DNA of 64,000 nt from Posidonia oceanica. Lineage: Eukaryota; Streptophyta; Magnoliopsida; Alismatales; Posidoniaceae. Below, piece by piece: positions 1 to 9,305 of this stretch. Position 1 is the stretch's first letter; every line of letters begins with the position of its first letter. Position numbers and translations under genes: made by a program. The stretch covers positions 148,563,501 through 148,627,500 of the forward strand of contig JAZBRS010000026.1 of the NCBI GenBank assembly GCA_037176725.1, given 5' to 3'. Below the pieces are notes generated by a model, which worked only from the letters and a program-made list of their open reading frames with translations, was not told the origin of the DNA and did not search any database.

Positions 1-653
1 GCTCAACCCCCTTGGGCAATCCCCTCAGCAAGTAATGTTTTATTTCAGTTCGACCCTCCTTGGGCAATCCCCTTGGCAAGTCATGTTTAAATTTCAGTTC
101 AACCCCCTTAGGCAATCCCCTCAGCAAGTCATGTTTTAATTTAGTTCGACCCCCTTGGGCAATCCCCTCGGCAAGTCATGTTTAAATTTCAGTTCGACCC
201 CCTTGGGCAATCTCCTCGGCAAGTCATGCTTTACTTCAGTTCGACCCCCTTGGGCAATCTCCTTGGCAAGTCATGTTTAAATTTCAGTTCGACCCCCTTG
301 GGCAATCCCCTCGGCAAGTCATGTTTTATTTCAGCTCGACCCCCTTGGGCAATCCCCTTGGCATGTCATGTTTTATTTCAGTTCGACCCCCTTGGGCAAT
401 TCCCTCGACAAGTCATATTTTATTTTAGCTCGACCCCCTTGGGCAATCCCCTCGGCATGTCATTTAAATTTCAGTTCGACCCCGATGGGCAATTCCCTCG
501 GCAAGTCATGTTTAAATTTCAGTTCGACCCCCTTGGGCAATCCCCTTGGTAAGTCATATTTTATTTCAGTTCGACCCCCTTGGGCAATCCCCTCGACAAG
601 GCATTTAAATTCCAATTCGACCCCCTTGGGCAATCCTCTCAGCAGGTCTTTTA
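1..653. repeat. 47-bp tandem array in element A 5' LTR
   Basis: About 14 visible units of about 47 bp, each with the core GACCCCCTTGGGCAATCC, then CCTCGGCAAGTCATG and a T-rich linker (TTTTATTTCAG or TTTAAATTTCAG). The unit is not a multiple of three and lacks stops, so it stays open in all three forward frames and yields false ORFs whose peptide repeats every 47 residues. The 3' LTR carries a longer version of the array. Confidence 0.95.
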
Positions 654-734
654 AAGAATCTCGGAGCACAACTGGGTTAGCAAAGCGAACAATCCAAAAG
701 CAGGTATCCCAGAGCACAACTGGATAAACAAAGC

Positions 735-1113
735 CAAGCCAACGGTATTAGTAGACCCATCGTTCACTAATTCCCGGGTCACAAGACGACGGTCTCCGTC
801 GAGAATGTAGGCAACATTCGATGAAAGGACACCTGATTTTGGCGAATCAAGCCAACGGTATTAGTGGACCCATCGTTCACTAACTCTCGGGTCACAAGAC
901 GACGGTCTCCGTCGAGAATGTAGGCAACATTCAATTAAAGGACACCTGATTGTGACAAATAGAGCCAACGCAGTTAGCAGAGAAGAGATCAATCCCTTTT
1001 TGCCTGGGAGCATCATGGACCTCTCGCTCACCAACCTGCGTATCATAAGGCGACGGTCCCTGTGGAGAGTGTAGGCTACACTTGATGAAAGGGCACCTGA
1101 TTATGACAAATTG
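735..1113. repeat. Triplicated ~113-bp unit in element A 5' LTR
   Basis: Three diverged head-to-tail copies start near 735, 848 and 963. Each begins with AGCCAACGG-like sequence, contains ACAAGACGACGGTCTCCG and GAATGTAGGCAACATT, and ends with AAAGGACACCTGATT. The third copy is the most diverged. The 3' LTR has the same three copies from about 28062. Confidence 0.85.
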
Positions 1114-1354
1114 CTTTCACGCATGTGTCAGTCTGCCTTAGGTAGTGAGAAAAATTCCTGAGCCAACCCTGTATTCAAATTAAAGTCAGCAATGATGGAG
1201 GAACCTTATTATCTAGGGTCATGCATTGCATATCATGATCACCTCCTTTGCATTCCCGTCAGCACGCAGCCATGCATAGTGCATTGTATTGCATTCGCAT
1301 TGTATCGCATTTGCATTGAGTGGTCGTTGGAAACATTAGCTATCCATCCTTTAA

Positions 1355-1545
1355 GTTTGACCCCCCACAAACAACCCCTGTGGCAAGTCTTTTAGTTTGA
1401 CCCCCACGGGCATTCCTTGTGGATAGTTTGATCCTCGTGGGCAACCCCCGTGGCAAGTCTTTTAGTTTGACCCCCACAGGCAACCCCTGCGGACATGTCT
1501 TTAGTTTGTTCCGCTTGGGCATTCCCCTTGGCCGTGTTTCCTTAG
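1355..1545. repeat. 36-37-bp tandem array in element A 5' LTR
   Basis: About five units of the form TTTGACCCCCACGGGCAACC followed by CCGTGGCAAGTCTTTTAG. The core resembles the 47-bp unit upstream (GACCCCC..GGGCAA.CCCC..GGCAAGTC), so both arrays probably derive from one ancestral motif with different linkers. Confidence 0.75.
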
Positions 1546-1898
1546 CCGACCCTCGTTGTGTCTTGTCCAAGTTTGGTGGCAGCAGGTATTGGATTCCATT
1601 TAGAATCACTTGGTAGTGCCTGATGGGGGTATCATCTCGCCTTGTAGATAGCTTTGTACCGAAGCCATCTTTATGGAGGGGCAGTCTGTAGATACCTCGT
1701 TTTGGCACTCCCTTCATGATAGTATAGTCTTTTGCATTGGGTCGCCCCTAGAAGCTCTTCGCTCAATCCAGGGCATCTCACTTGAGCCAAACACCTATTC
1801 TCTAGTTCAAAACGTTATCCCTATTTAAACCTTAAGTGTCAACAGCTTGAATGTCCTTCTTTTCTTGACCAAGTTTGGAAGATGGACTGACTAAGGGT

Positions 1899-1987
1899 GT
1901 TATACGCTGCATTCCCAGCTTATAACGTTGGCCGCTGGTTTTCCAGCAGCTAACGTTGGCCGCTTGTTTTCCAGCGTCTAACGTGGA
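1899..1987. repeat. AACGTT palindrome cluster 1 (A 5' LTR)
   Basis: It holds GTTATACGCTG, CTTATAACGTTGGCCGCTGG-TTTT-CCAGC, then CTAACGTTGGCCGC and CCAGCGTCTAACG. The spacer CGCTGG-TTTT-CCAGCG is itself an inverted repeat, so the cluster is a chain of palindromes. Related clusters recur throughout element A. Confidence 0.8.
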
Positions 1988-2156
1988 GCCCAGTGCCAAC
2001 CCCAAACTTTTTTTATTTGGCCAAATACAGAATCCTTGTTTTTACCTTCTTTAGACTTTGTTGACCAGTCAATGCAATTAACACCAGCTTAATGACATTT
2101 AATCGAGTTTTAATTAGGGGATATTCCTTGATCCTGGCAGTTGTGCTTCGGAGGCC

Positions 2157-2212
2157 GTTATCCGCTGGTCTCCCAATGTATAATGTTATTCGCTGTTTTT
2201 CCAGCGTATCAC
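2157..2212. repeat. 28-bp inverted-repeat module, two tandem units (A 5' LTR)
   Basis: Two 28-bp units (2157-2184, 2185-2212) of the form GTTATCCGCTGG, four bases, then CCAGCGTATAAC with mismatches. Each unit is an inverted repeat of itself. The 3' LTR has three units in the same place (29515-29598). The array ends about 60 bp before the TATA box. Confidence 0.8.
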
Positions 2213-2263
2213 ACCCCTGAATTGGAAAGTTTGCTGGTCTATTCATTCAATTCGATTTTGTTC

Positions 2264-2287
2264 CCCCTGCTTCTATAAAAGCAGGGG
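2264..2287 (+). promoter_or_regulatory. Element A LTR promoter: TATA box inside a 9-bp palindrome
   Basis: TATAAAA at 2274-2280 is a consensus plant TATA box. It is flanked by a perfect inverted repeat, CCCCTGCTT (2264-2272) and AAGCAGGGG (2279-2287), leaving a six-base loop. Transcription would start about 30 bp downstream, making the following purine-rich GAGAGA tract the start of R. The same arrangement is kept in the 3' LTR (29650-29673). Confidence 0.7.
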
Positions 2288-3013
2288 TACCCCCATAGGG
2301 TCATGGAAGGATTTTTGGAGAGAGGTGAGATTTTTGAGAATTGAAATAATGGAGAGATCCCTAGAGAGAGAAACCACGTTTTGAGAGAACTTTGAGAAAG
2401 TGGATAGAGTCTTTGAAAGAGCTTGAGTCTCCCTTTGTCGTCAGTAGCATCATGTCGACATATCTTGCACTCCGTGCATAGATAAAAAGGGGACTCTCTT
2501 TAATTTTTCTCTTTTCATATCATATGTTTAATTTTGTAGTATAATCAAGCATATTCATTTCATATATTGTTGTAGTTAGGCATACATTTCCATTAGTTGC
2601 AACCGGGGGGATCAAACCCCTCGGGTAAGTATTTCGTTGTATCTCTTTATGTCCCTTTTTATTTATTCTGAATAAGTTACTACACCATATGGATCCATAT
2701 TTGTGTCATTTCTATTTGTTTTGTTAACATTTGTCATACAAGGAGGAAGAAGAAAGAAGAAGAGATTCACCAAGCACGGGCACCCTTGGGCAACACAGGC
2801 ATTGTCCCAGGGTAGCTGAACCCACAACCAACACACATCTTCCCAAGGCATCTCGAGGGCTAGCGAAAGCAAACCGAGAGTGGCGATCACACTGACTTCA
2901 ACACACGTGGAGTGGAGAAGTCAGATACAACAAAAGGGGACCCCGAGAAGCAGCAAATAGAAACAAAGAAGCAAGCCTCCTCTTCTCCTAGCCGAAACCC
3001 CATATCCATAGTC

Positions 3014-3030
3014 TGGCGATCACGATGGGA
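3014..3030 (+). other. Element A primer binding site (tRNA-Arg-like)
   Basis: TGGCGATCACGATGGGA starts 3 bp after the LTR end. The TGGCGA start and TGGGA end fit complementarity to the 3' end of a plant tRNA-Arg, the usual primer of Ogre elements, with a few mismatches that could be decay. The tRNA assignment is inference; the position is what is expected of a PBS. Confidence 0.7.
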
Positions 3031-4028
3031 CGGCTAAAAGTGCCCCTGTGCAAGGTGAGTAAGCCCTTCTTTCTTCTTCCTCCTCATTATTGACATTCCT
3101 AGTTTTAATTTTTAGTTTCTTAGTTTTTTCATAAGTTTTAAAGAAGTAGTGAAATTCCTCATAGTGTTTCGAGGCACCGTGATCTTTTTCTTGTTTTCTT
3201 CTATGTCAAAACAACTGAAATCACCCCCCTTTTTCTCTGGGATTCTCGAGCATGGGGTGATCTATAAAAGCTACTGTTTTTTTGAAAAAAACACTGTCAG
3301 TACGTTATGCGCACGATCTGCAGCGTCCAACTACCACTGAACAGAAACCCTTGTGTTTTAAAAGTTCTTCTTAGTTTCTTCTTATAATTGGCCCAAGGAT
3401 TGAGGTGTGAGGTGATCGTCTTTGTCGTAGGGACCAGAACCTTAATCTTTGGGTGCTTTTCAAAAAGAAAAAAAGATCGAATCTTTCTATATGACTTGCA
3501 TGGCCCTTATTGGGAACTAATTGCTTGTATCATTTCTTGAGTTATATAAGTAACCATTTAGGTCCCGAGCACCTCTGTTGCAAAGGGCCCAGAAGAGGTG
3601 CTTGTATTGCCATTTTCTTTCACAAGGGGCCCTCCTTCCTTGGCTTTTTGTAAAAGTTAATTAGAACCTCAAGCTTTGATTTGTATTCCCCCCTCCCCCT
3701 TTCGGTGGTTTGATTCAGCTTGGTATGTTGACACGTGAGAGACCCGATCAATCCTAAGTACGCTGGGCTCTACCTCTACGGGGTAGGGACCTAAGTGTAT
3801 TCGGGCTCCCCCTAGCATCCTCAGGAGTTGAGGTAAAGGGCAGTCCAAAAAAATATATTTACCCATTTTGTGAGGAGCCATAGAAATCTTGGAAAAGAAG
3901 CCATACCTAAGTCTTAAGGAACCCTGAGAGCTACGCAGGTTTAAAACACTAATCTCAAAGCGAAAATAGAAATTAAAACTTTAAATCGCTGTCTGAAAGT
4001 GTTTCTGTGTAGTTCTCTGTAACAGGGT

Positions 4029-4088
4029 GTTAGCCGCTGGAATCTCTGCATCTAACGTTGGACACTATAGATACCGCGTCTAACGCAT
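4029..4088. repeat. AACGTT palindrome cluster 3 (A leader)
   Basis: Contains GTTAGCCGCTGG, ATCTAACGTTGGACAC and CCGCGTCTAACGC, the same vocabulary as the LTR clusters, inside the leader and upstream of gag. Confidence 0.7.
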
Positions 4089-4443
4089 TCTTTGCTTGGC
4101 TGTTTATTTTCTAGCTTTTCTGTGGTGGATTAATTATAGGGTAAAACATTTGAAAGCAAAACAGTGATAGTGACAGTCTTATATTCAGTTCTGTTTTACT
4201 TTTTTAGGAACTTGTATTAAATTCCAAAAGTTTTTGTAATTTCTTTTTTCCATTTGTAAGCACTTTTAATCCTTCATTTATATATAAAAAAAAGGAATCA
4301 AAAAACAGAAAAAGAATCAAAAAGGAGAGAAAAAAAAAGAGAAAAGGAAAAGAAAAAAAAATGGAAGGGAAAAAACAGAGAAAAAAAGAGAGAAGAAAGA
4401 AACAGTGAAGACAAAGAAGAACAGAGAAATATAGTTGAGGGCA

Positions 4444-4502
4444 TTGAACGTTGCAAACTTTGCGTCCAACGTTGTACGCTGCATTTTGAGGTGTATTACG
4501 CC
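4444..4502. repeat. AACGTT palindrome cluster 4 (just before A gag)
   Basis: Contains TTGAACGTTGC, GCGTCCAACGTTGTACGCTG and a final GTATTACGCC. The central GCGTCCAACGTTGTACGC is a near-perfect palindrome. It ends 38 bp before the gag start codon. Confidence 0.7.
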
Positions 4503-4539
4503 TTGAAGCCAATCTCATCTCATTATCTAAGTTGCTACA

Positions 4540-6399
4540 ATGATGAACCAAGTCTTTGAAGCTGAACAGCTAGAAAGAGAGAGGTCAGACTCAGCAAGTA
4601 CAGCAGGAGAGGAGCCTATAATCTACCATCCGACCATCGGAGAAGTCTTGGATCCAGACTCGATCTAGTATAAAGCCATGTATCAGTTCTTAAATGAAGA
4701 GGCATCAACCCCTACGGGGCTGTGTCATAACAACCTCCAGCAGCCACCCTACCTCGGTGAAAGACAATGAAGGCTAGTTGCGGACCATACACCTGACGAA
4801 ATATACCAGGGATAGTATGGCAACCTACCACCGGATACGAACCACCCAGGGCATGGTACAACGCTCAACAGAGCTTATAAATCAAGGGCAAAACCCTTGA
4901 TTCAAAAACAAAATCACATGCCACATGGCGAATACAAGGAAAGAGTCTATCCGCCCTACGGGCACCAAGAACAGCATCTCCAAGCACCGACGGTGGGCAA
5001 TCAGCCTCAGCCGGATTATCACTACCACCAGGCATCTCCTCCGCGACACGAGCCGGTCACACCTCAACACTTCTGCAACAGCTATCCTCATCAGCAGTAG
5101 AACCATCAATCCCTCAACTCACACATCCTGACCCCATCAACCAGGATAACAAATCTAGATGAGATGAGAAAAATGCTCAGCGCATTAGGGGTACATACCC
5201 AAGCTCCGGCAAACGTTGATATGAGCTAGTTTCCTCCGTTCAGACTCCCATCGGGTTTCAAGTACCCAAAGACTCCCAAGTTCAACGGAACCACCAACCC
5301 ACTCAGTCACCTAGTGCGGTTCCAAATGGTGTCAGCCCCCTACCTCCAAGACATGGGGCTTGTCGTACACTTGTTCTTCTACTCACTTGAAGGAGAGCCT
5401 ATGGATTGGTTTCTCACTCTCCCCAACGAAGACCTCAGCCGCTTCGATAAAATCAGAGAGTGCTTCCTAACAAAATACCAGCACAAGATAGATCCTAAGC
5501 TGACCTTCCACAACTTGAGCAAAGAGGTCATGAAGCAAGGCGAGAGCTGGGTAGCATTCGCCAACAGATGGCCGGAAATGGTAGCCAGATCAGGCTTGAC
5601 CTTTCTAGAGAGACAAGTGGTCCAGACCCTTATTGCAAATACCACTGGACCGATGAAGAAGGGGCTTGTGAATGCTTACCGCCCTAGTGTAACGGCTCTG
5701 TATGAAGTGGCTACCTCCGTCAAAGAAAATTTGCGTGAATTCATGGAGGAGCCCAAGAAGAGCCGAAAAACACAAGTAGTGGAAGGCGTGATTGGAGCTA
5801 TCAATAGGATTAATTCCACACCAAAGCCACTAGTGCAAAGGGTTATAATAAACTCGCAGCAACCATCATGGAGCCACCCCCTCCTCAGCAACAATCATGG
5901 AGCCACCCTCCTCCTCAACAACAACAATGGAGCCACCCTCCTCAACAACAGACATGGAGCCACCCCCCTCCTCAGCAACAATCATGGAGCTGCCTTCCTC
6001 CTTAGCAACAACAGACATGGAGTAATCCTCCTCAGTAGTAAATCCGCCCTATGTGGAAAGCCCCCCCGGCCACAATGGAATAGGGGTAATCAAAGTGGAC
6101 AAGCTAATATTGGAAATCCCCGCAACAATAATGGGAATAAGGGCAATTATCACAATGTTCCCCCTCCACAACTATTGCCACTTAAAAGGGGAAAGAGGGA
6201 CCATTACCCTCCTCTACCAGTCACACTGGCGTATATGTTCGTAGGGCTGGAAGATGCAAAAGCAATCGAACTCCAGCCAGCCAAGCTCGAATTGCCAAAT
6301 AGTGACCAAAGCAAATACTGCCCGTGCATAGATTACATGGTCACAACATTAACGACTGCAGGACTTTCAGAGACACAGTCTATGACATGGTATAGGTAG
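4540..6399 (+). pseudogene. Element A gag (decayed)
   Basis: Gag forms the particle that packages the element RNA. The frame opens with two tandem ATGs at 4540, carries at least five stops up to about 5228, then is open to 6399. Residues from about 5290 to 5760 match the retrotransposon gag core (FNG near the start, MDWFLTL, FLTKYQHK, ESWVAFANRW). From 5865 to 6030 there is a P/Q/W-rich repeat whose frame shifts by one base near 5881. The zinc-knuckle remnant HGHNINDC is readable only in frame 3 near 6340, so another frameshift lies just before it. The downstream protease continues in that frame. Confidence 0.85.
5865..6030 (+). repeat. ~30-bp coding repeat in element A gag
   Basis: Five to six copies of CATGGAGCCACCCTCCTCAG-like units separated by CAACAA runs, encoding WSHPP-QQQ repeats in the intended frame. 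A one-base loss near 5881 puts the upstream frame out of register here. Confidence 0.8.
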
Positions 6400-6401
6400 A
6401 T

Positions 6402-7113
6402 GTGTTTGAATGGGACGTCCTAGTAAAAAGAGCTAAGCAGAGGGAGCAGACAGGGACATCTCACCAGATCTACAATGATCCCCTCCCTAATCATCAAATA
6501 ATGGCGTTCAAGGATGATGAGTTCCCCAATCCATTAGTAACAAAGAGCAGGGACAACCAAGCTGATAATGGGGAGATAATCTCAGATGATGACTGGGACA
6601 GCAAGGCAAACGAGGGGCTAACAATGGAAGATTTTCTTAGCCAATTCGACCTCATAGCAGCAGATGAACCACAAGATAGTGTGGAGGAAGAAATCACTCT
6701 TACCAAAGTTCAAAAAGCCAATCAGCAATTTGAACGAGAAAATATCGTCTTCAAAGATTCTGAGCTTCTGCCTCCACATAAGCAAGAGCTATCGCTTGTC
6801 ATCACAGTAAGTATCGATGACCATGTTCTGCAAGGAGTATTAGTCAACACTGGAGCAAGCTGGAGCCTCAGTTCTCTTTCCACCCTCCAGAGTCTAGGGC
6901 TCAATGAAGATGAGCTAGACAAAACCCCCTTTATGTACACTGGGTTTGACCAGAATGAGAAACTGGCACTAGGAACAGTACCTATGGAAATCACAGTGGG
7001 TCCATTGACCAGTATCACTTCGGTGATCATTATGAAGGAGGAAGTCCTAGAACCCCTCATCCTCAGGAGGTCTTGGCTAGCAGAGGTCGGAGCCGTGGCA
7101 TCTCTAGTTCACT
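6402..7113 (+). pseudogene. Element A first protease-like domain (Pro1, catalytic Asp changed to Asn)
   Basis: An acidic stretch precedes a retropepsin fold: hydrophobic strand SLVITVSIDDH, then GVLVNTGAS (about 6831-6860) where a D-T/S-G motif is expected, then TGFDQN and LILRRSWL, the position of the I-I-L-G-R..W flap-end motif. The Asn for the catalytic Asp (AAC for GAC) should make it inactive. Its layout, including the preceding VFKDSELLP, matches the second domain at 7800-8200, so this is a tandem duplication. It lies between gag and the canonical protease. Elements B and D have one protease only. Confidence 0.75.
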
Positions 7114-7115
7114 AA

Positions 7116-8306
7116 TTGCTGAAGTTCAAACATAAAGGAGAGGTCGTTAGCATTCCTGCTAATCGTCTGGGGATTCTATGCACATTCAAAAAGCCTGAGC
7201 CACAGATTGCAACCTTTCAAGGAAAGGAGGAATCGCAACATGTGCCATGGAAAAAATTGTCACTATGGGCTCCCAAGCTGCTATCACCACCGGTTTCCCC
7301 TATCTTCAAAGCAGCTATGCCACCATCAGGTCAATTACCGATCCTCAAGGCACTAGGCTCACAAAATACCTTGGTATTGCGGAATGCTACTGCCCCATCA
7401 TCTCCAATCTTCCGAGCACCGACAGAGCAACCAGCTCGAGCCATGAAACCACCAGAGCTTGGTGGATCCATGCAAAAGAAGCCTATCTTTGCCTGGCCAC
7501 ACAAGAGGAAAGCATCTGGCAGCCAGAGCAAAGAGAATGAGGCCGCAACACCTATTACCAGAGGAGGGAGGCTATCGAATCGAATCATACCACCAGCAGA
7601 GCAAGCAGAGCCAGTCAGACCTCCAGAAGGACCTGGGCCAGTAGAATATGACATCCTGGAGCAATTAAAGAAGACACAAGCCAGGATCTCAATTTATGAT
7701 CTCAAAAATAGCTCGATCCAACATTGGAAGGCTCTGCAAGAAGTGCTAGAGAAGGCCCAAGTCGCTCCAGATATGCCAGTAGAGGAACTCTATGTTATAG
7801 CTACAGCGGTCTTTGTAGAACCTATCATTACATTTGCTGATAGCGAGTTGGCACCAATAGAGAGGAGAAAGGCACCATTGAATGTAACCATTTCTATAAA
7901 CAATCATTTAATTTCTGAAGTGCTCATAGACACTAGTGCATCAATGAACATTTGCTCGCTAAATACAATACGAACCTTGGGCATGAATGAGGCCTCCTTG
8001 ACCCCCATTGATATGACGATTGCCGGATATGATGACAGCAAAAGAAAAGCACACGGCAAGTGGACCACAAAGATAGGGATAGAACCAACCCAGGTTCTAA
8101 CCCAACTAATCGTCCTAGATATAAACATCTCATATCAGATCATCCTAGGGAGACAGTGGCTGGACAGTTTAAAAGGAGTATCATCTCCTTGGCACCAATG
8201 CCTGAAATTCCTTCACAATGGGAAAATTATCAAAATAGCAGGGGACATACCTGGCAAAGAAGCAGAGGCAAATGTGATACACCTGCTGCACCAGTTCAGC
8301 GTGTGA
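7116..8306 (+). pseudogene. Element A second protease domain (Pro2, canonical position)
   Basis: After a proline-rich linker comes ISIYDLKNSS (about 7690), equivalent to ISIWDLIHTS of element B, then TFADSELAP, strand NVTISINNH, VLIDTSAS (about 7920; D-T-S for D-T/S-G), AGYDDS and IILGRQWL (about 8140). This order is that of the Tat retropepsin, which cleaves the polyprotein. The Gly of the D-S/T-G triad is Ser, another likely loss of function. A TAG at 7113-7115 separates it from Pro1 in the same frame. Its frame continues past the stop at 8304-8306 into the G-patch. Confidence 0.8.
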
Positions 8307-8433
8307 GAAAAGCCGACCTATGCCGAGAAAGGAAAGAACATAGTATCTATGGTCGAGCTAAGGGACAAGTGGGCTAAGCCCAGGTTATTTCACAAGAAGA
8401 AGGAGCCCTCGAAAAATAGAAGATCCTCCATGA

Positions 8434-8570
8434 ATGTGGGATGGGAGATCATGAGGAGAATTGGCTACAAGGAAGGCTAGGGCTTAGGCCTAGAAGGAAA
8501 AGGAACGAAGGAGCCGGTAAAGGCTTGTGACAGAGAAGGGAAGGGAGGACTCGGCTTCGACCAGTTCCCC
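8434..8570 (+). pseudogene. G-patch domain after protease (element A)
   Basis: Read in the protease frame past the stop at 8304-8306. The residues NVGWEIMRRIGYKEG, stop, GLGLEGKGTKEPV then GKGGLG fit the G-patch pattern (GW....GY..G.GLG..G.G...P), an RNA-binding module. In betaretroviruses a G-patch also follows the protease. The stop (TAG) sits where Gln is common in the motif. The weaker counterpart in element B is at about 42440-42570. Confidence 0.7.
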
Positions 8571-8747
8571 GACGGACGACCATTATAGTGGAATCTACAA
8601 GGACATTTCACTAGTGTAGGGATCTTCGATCCGATTTCATCCCCACTGGGAAATATTATTTTGGTGAAATCAACCAAATACACTCTCCAAAGTGCAGAGG
8701 ACACAGCCGACGAAAACATTTCCGGCTTATTTCAAACACTTGAATTG

Positions 8748-8883
8748 CCAGCAGAGCCTCATGAAGATTAGACTACAAGGGAGTCAACAGCAGAGCCTCA
8801 TGAAGGTCAGACTGTAGCAGCAGAGCCTCACGATGGTCAGACTGTAATGGAGTTGCCAGTAGAGCCTCACGAAGGTCAGACTG
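8748..8883 (+). repeat. 27-36-bp coding repeat (AEPHEGQT units) in element A
   Basis: Four copies of GCAGAGCCTCATGAAGGTCA-like units spaced 27-36 bp, in frame with protease and G-patch, encoding (A/V)EPHEGQT. It lies in the linker between G-patch and RT. A TAG interrupts the first copy. Confidence 0.85.
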
Positions 8884-9232
8884 CAACATCGCCGCCACCA
8901 CTATTAGGCACACTGGCCCCCAAACCTCCGGACAAGCCACCTCTTTTTCCTTCTTCTCCCTCTTCTTCCAGCACCACCGCTTCCAAGTCTTCGCTTCCTC
9001 TAGTTCCAAACATCTCTTCCTCTTTGGAGCAACTGACGGGGCAAACTCTACGCACGTCACAACGACTCATAGATAGGGTTCACCGCCTCACGGTGAATCT
9101 CTCTAAAGGTCTACAGCCTCAAAGGCCAGAAATTGACCCTGACCCAAGGGCAGATCATGAGCTTTTTGAAGATGGTGGGAACGTCGACCATGACGAGCCC
9201 GCCTAGAAAGGCTCCTACTTCTACTGATGGAG

Positions 9233-9305
9233 GTAACTCTAGGGGCCTCCCCCTATATTCTGTAAATAAAACTTTATTTAATTCTGCATTGTTTTCGTTT
9301 CCTAG
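9233..9305 (+). other. Candidate 73-nt intron between protease and RT (element A)
   Basis: Donor GAG|GTAACT at 9233 and acceptor TTTTCGTTTCCTAG| at 9305 enclose 73 nt that are T-rich near the acceptor. The protease/G-patch frame is frame 0 and RT is frame 1; removing 73 nt joins them exactly. An intron at the pro/RT boundary is a known hallmark of Ogre elements. Two stops (9204-9206 and 9225-9227) lie just upstream in the pro frame, as expected of a decayed copy. Element B has no equivalent: its protease and RT share one frame. Confidence 0.6.

Larger units (their letters stand above)
1..3010 (+). repeat. Element A 5' LTR (left part cut by window edge)
   Basis: It aligns along its whole visible length with 26833-30402: the 47-bp array, a triplicated 113-bp unit, a 36-bp array, the AACGTT palindrome clusters, TATA box and the terminal stretch ending CCATATCCATA (CCATATCCACA in the 3' copy). 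The homology stops 3 bp before the primer site. The two copies differ by scattered substitutions and by array copy number, so the insertion is not recent. The LTR start is left of position 1. Confidence 0.88.
3031..4539 (+). other. Element A untranslated leader with candidate 5' intron
   Basis: No credible coding sequence. A strong donor, AAG|GTGAGTAAG, lies at 3055. A polypyrimidine tract ending TTTTTTAG at 4207 is the best acceptor before gag, giving a candidate intron of 1153 bp. Two AACGTT palindrome clusters (4029-4088 and 4444-4502) and an A/G-rich tract (about 4280-4430) lie here; the second cluster ends 38 bp before the gag ATG. Confidence 0.5.

Noticed and set aside
1..653. CRISPR-like regular spacing of near-identical repeats
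   Set aside because: The whole 47-bp unit repeats, with no unique spacers and no cas genes; the context is a plant retrotransposon LTR.
178..727. Open frames of 85-124 codons with PLGNPLGKS-type repeats
   Set aside because: They are products of the stop-free 47-bp tandem array and occur in every forward frame; no codon signal or domain.
2663..2890. Minus-strand frame of 75 codons in the A 5' LTR
   Set aside because: No domain, not preserved intact in the 3' LTR copy.
4204..4551. Minus-strand frame with F/L-rich 'membrane' stretch
   Set aside because: Translation of a poly-A/G tract in the element A leader; no independent support.
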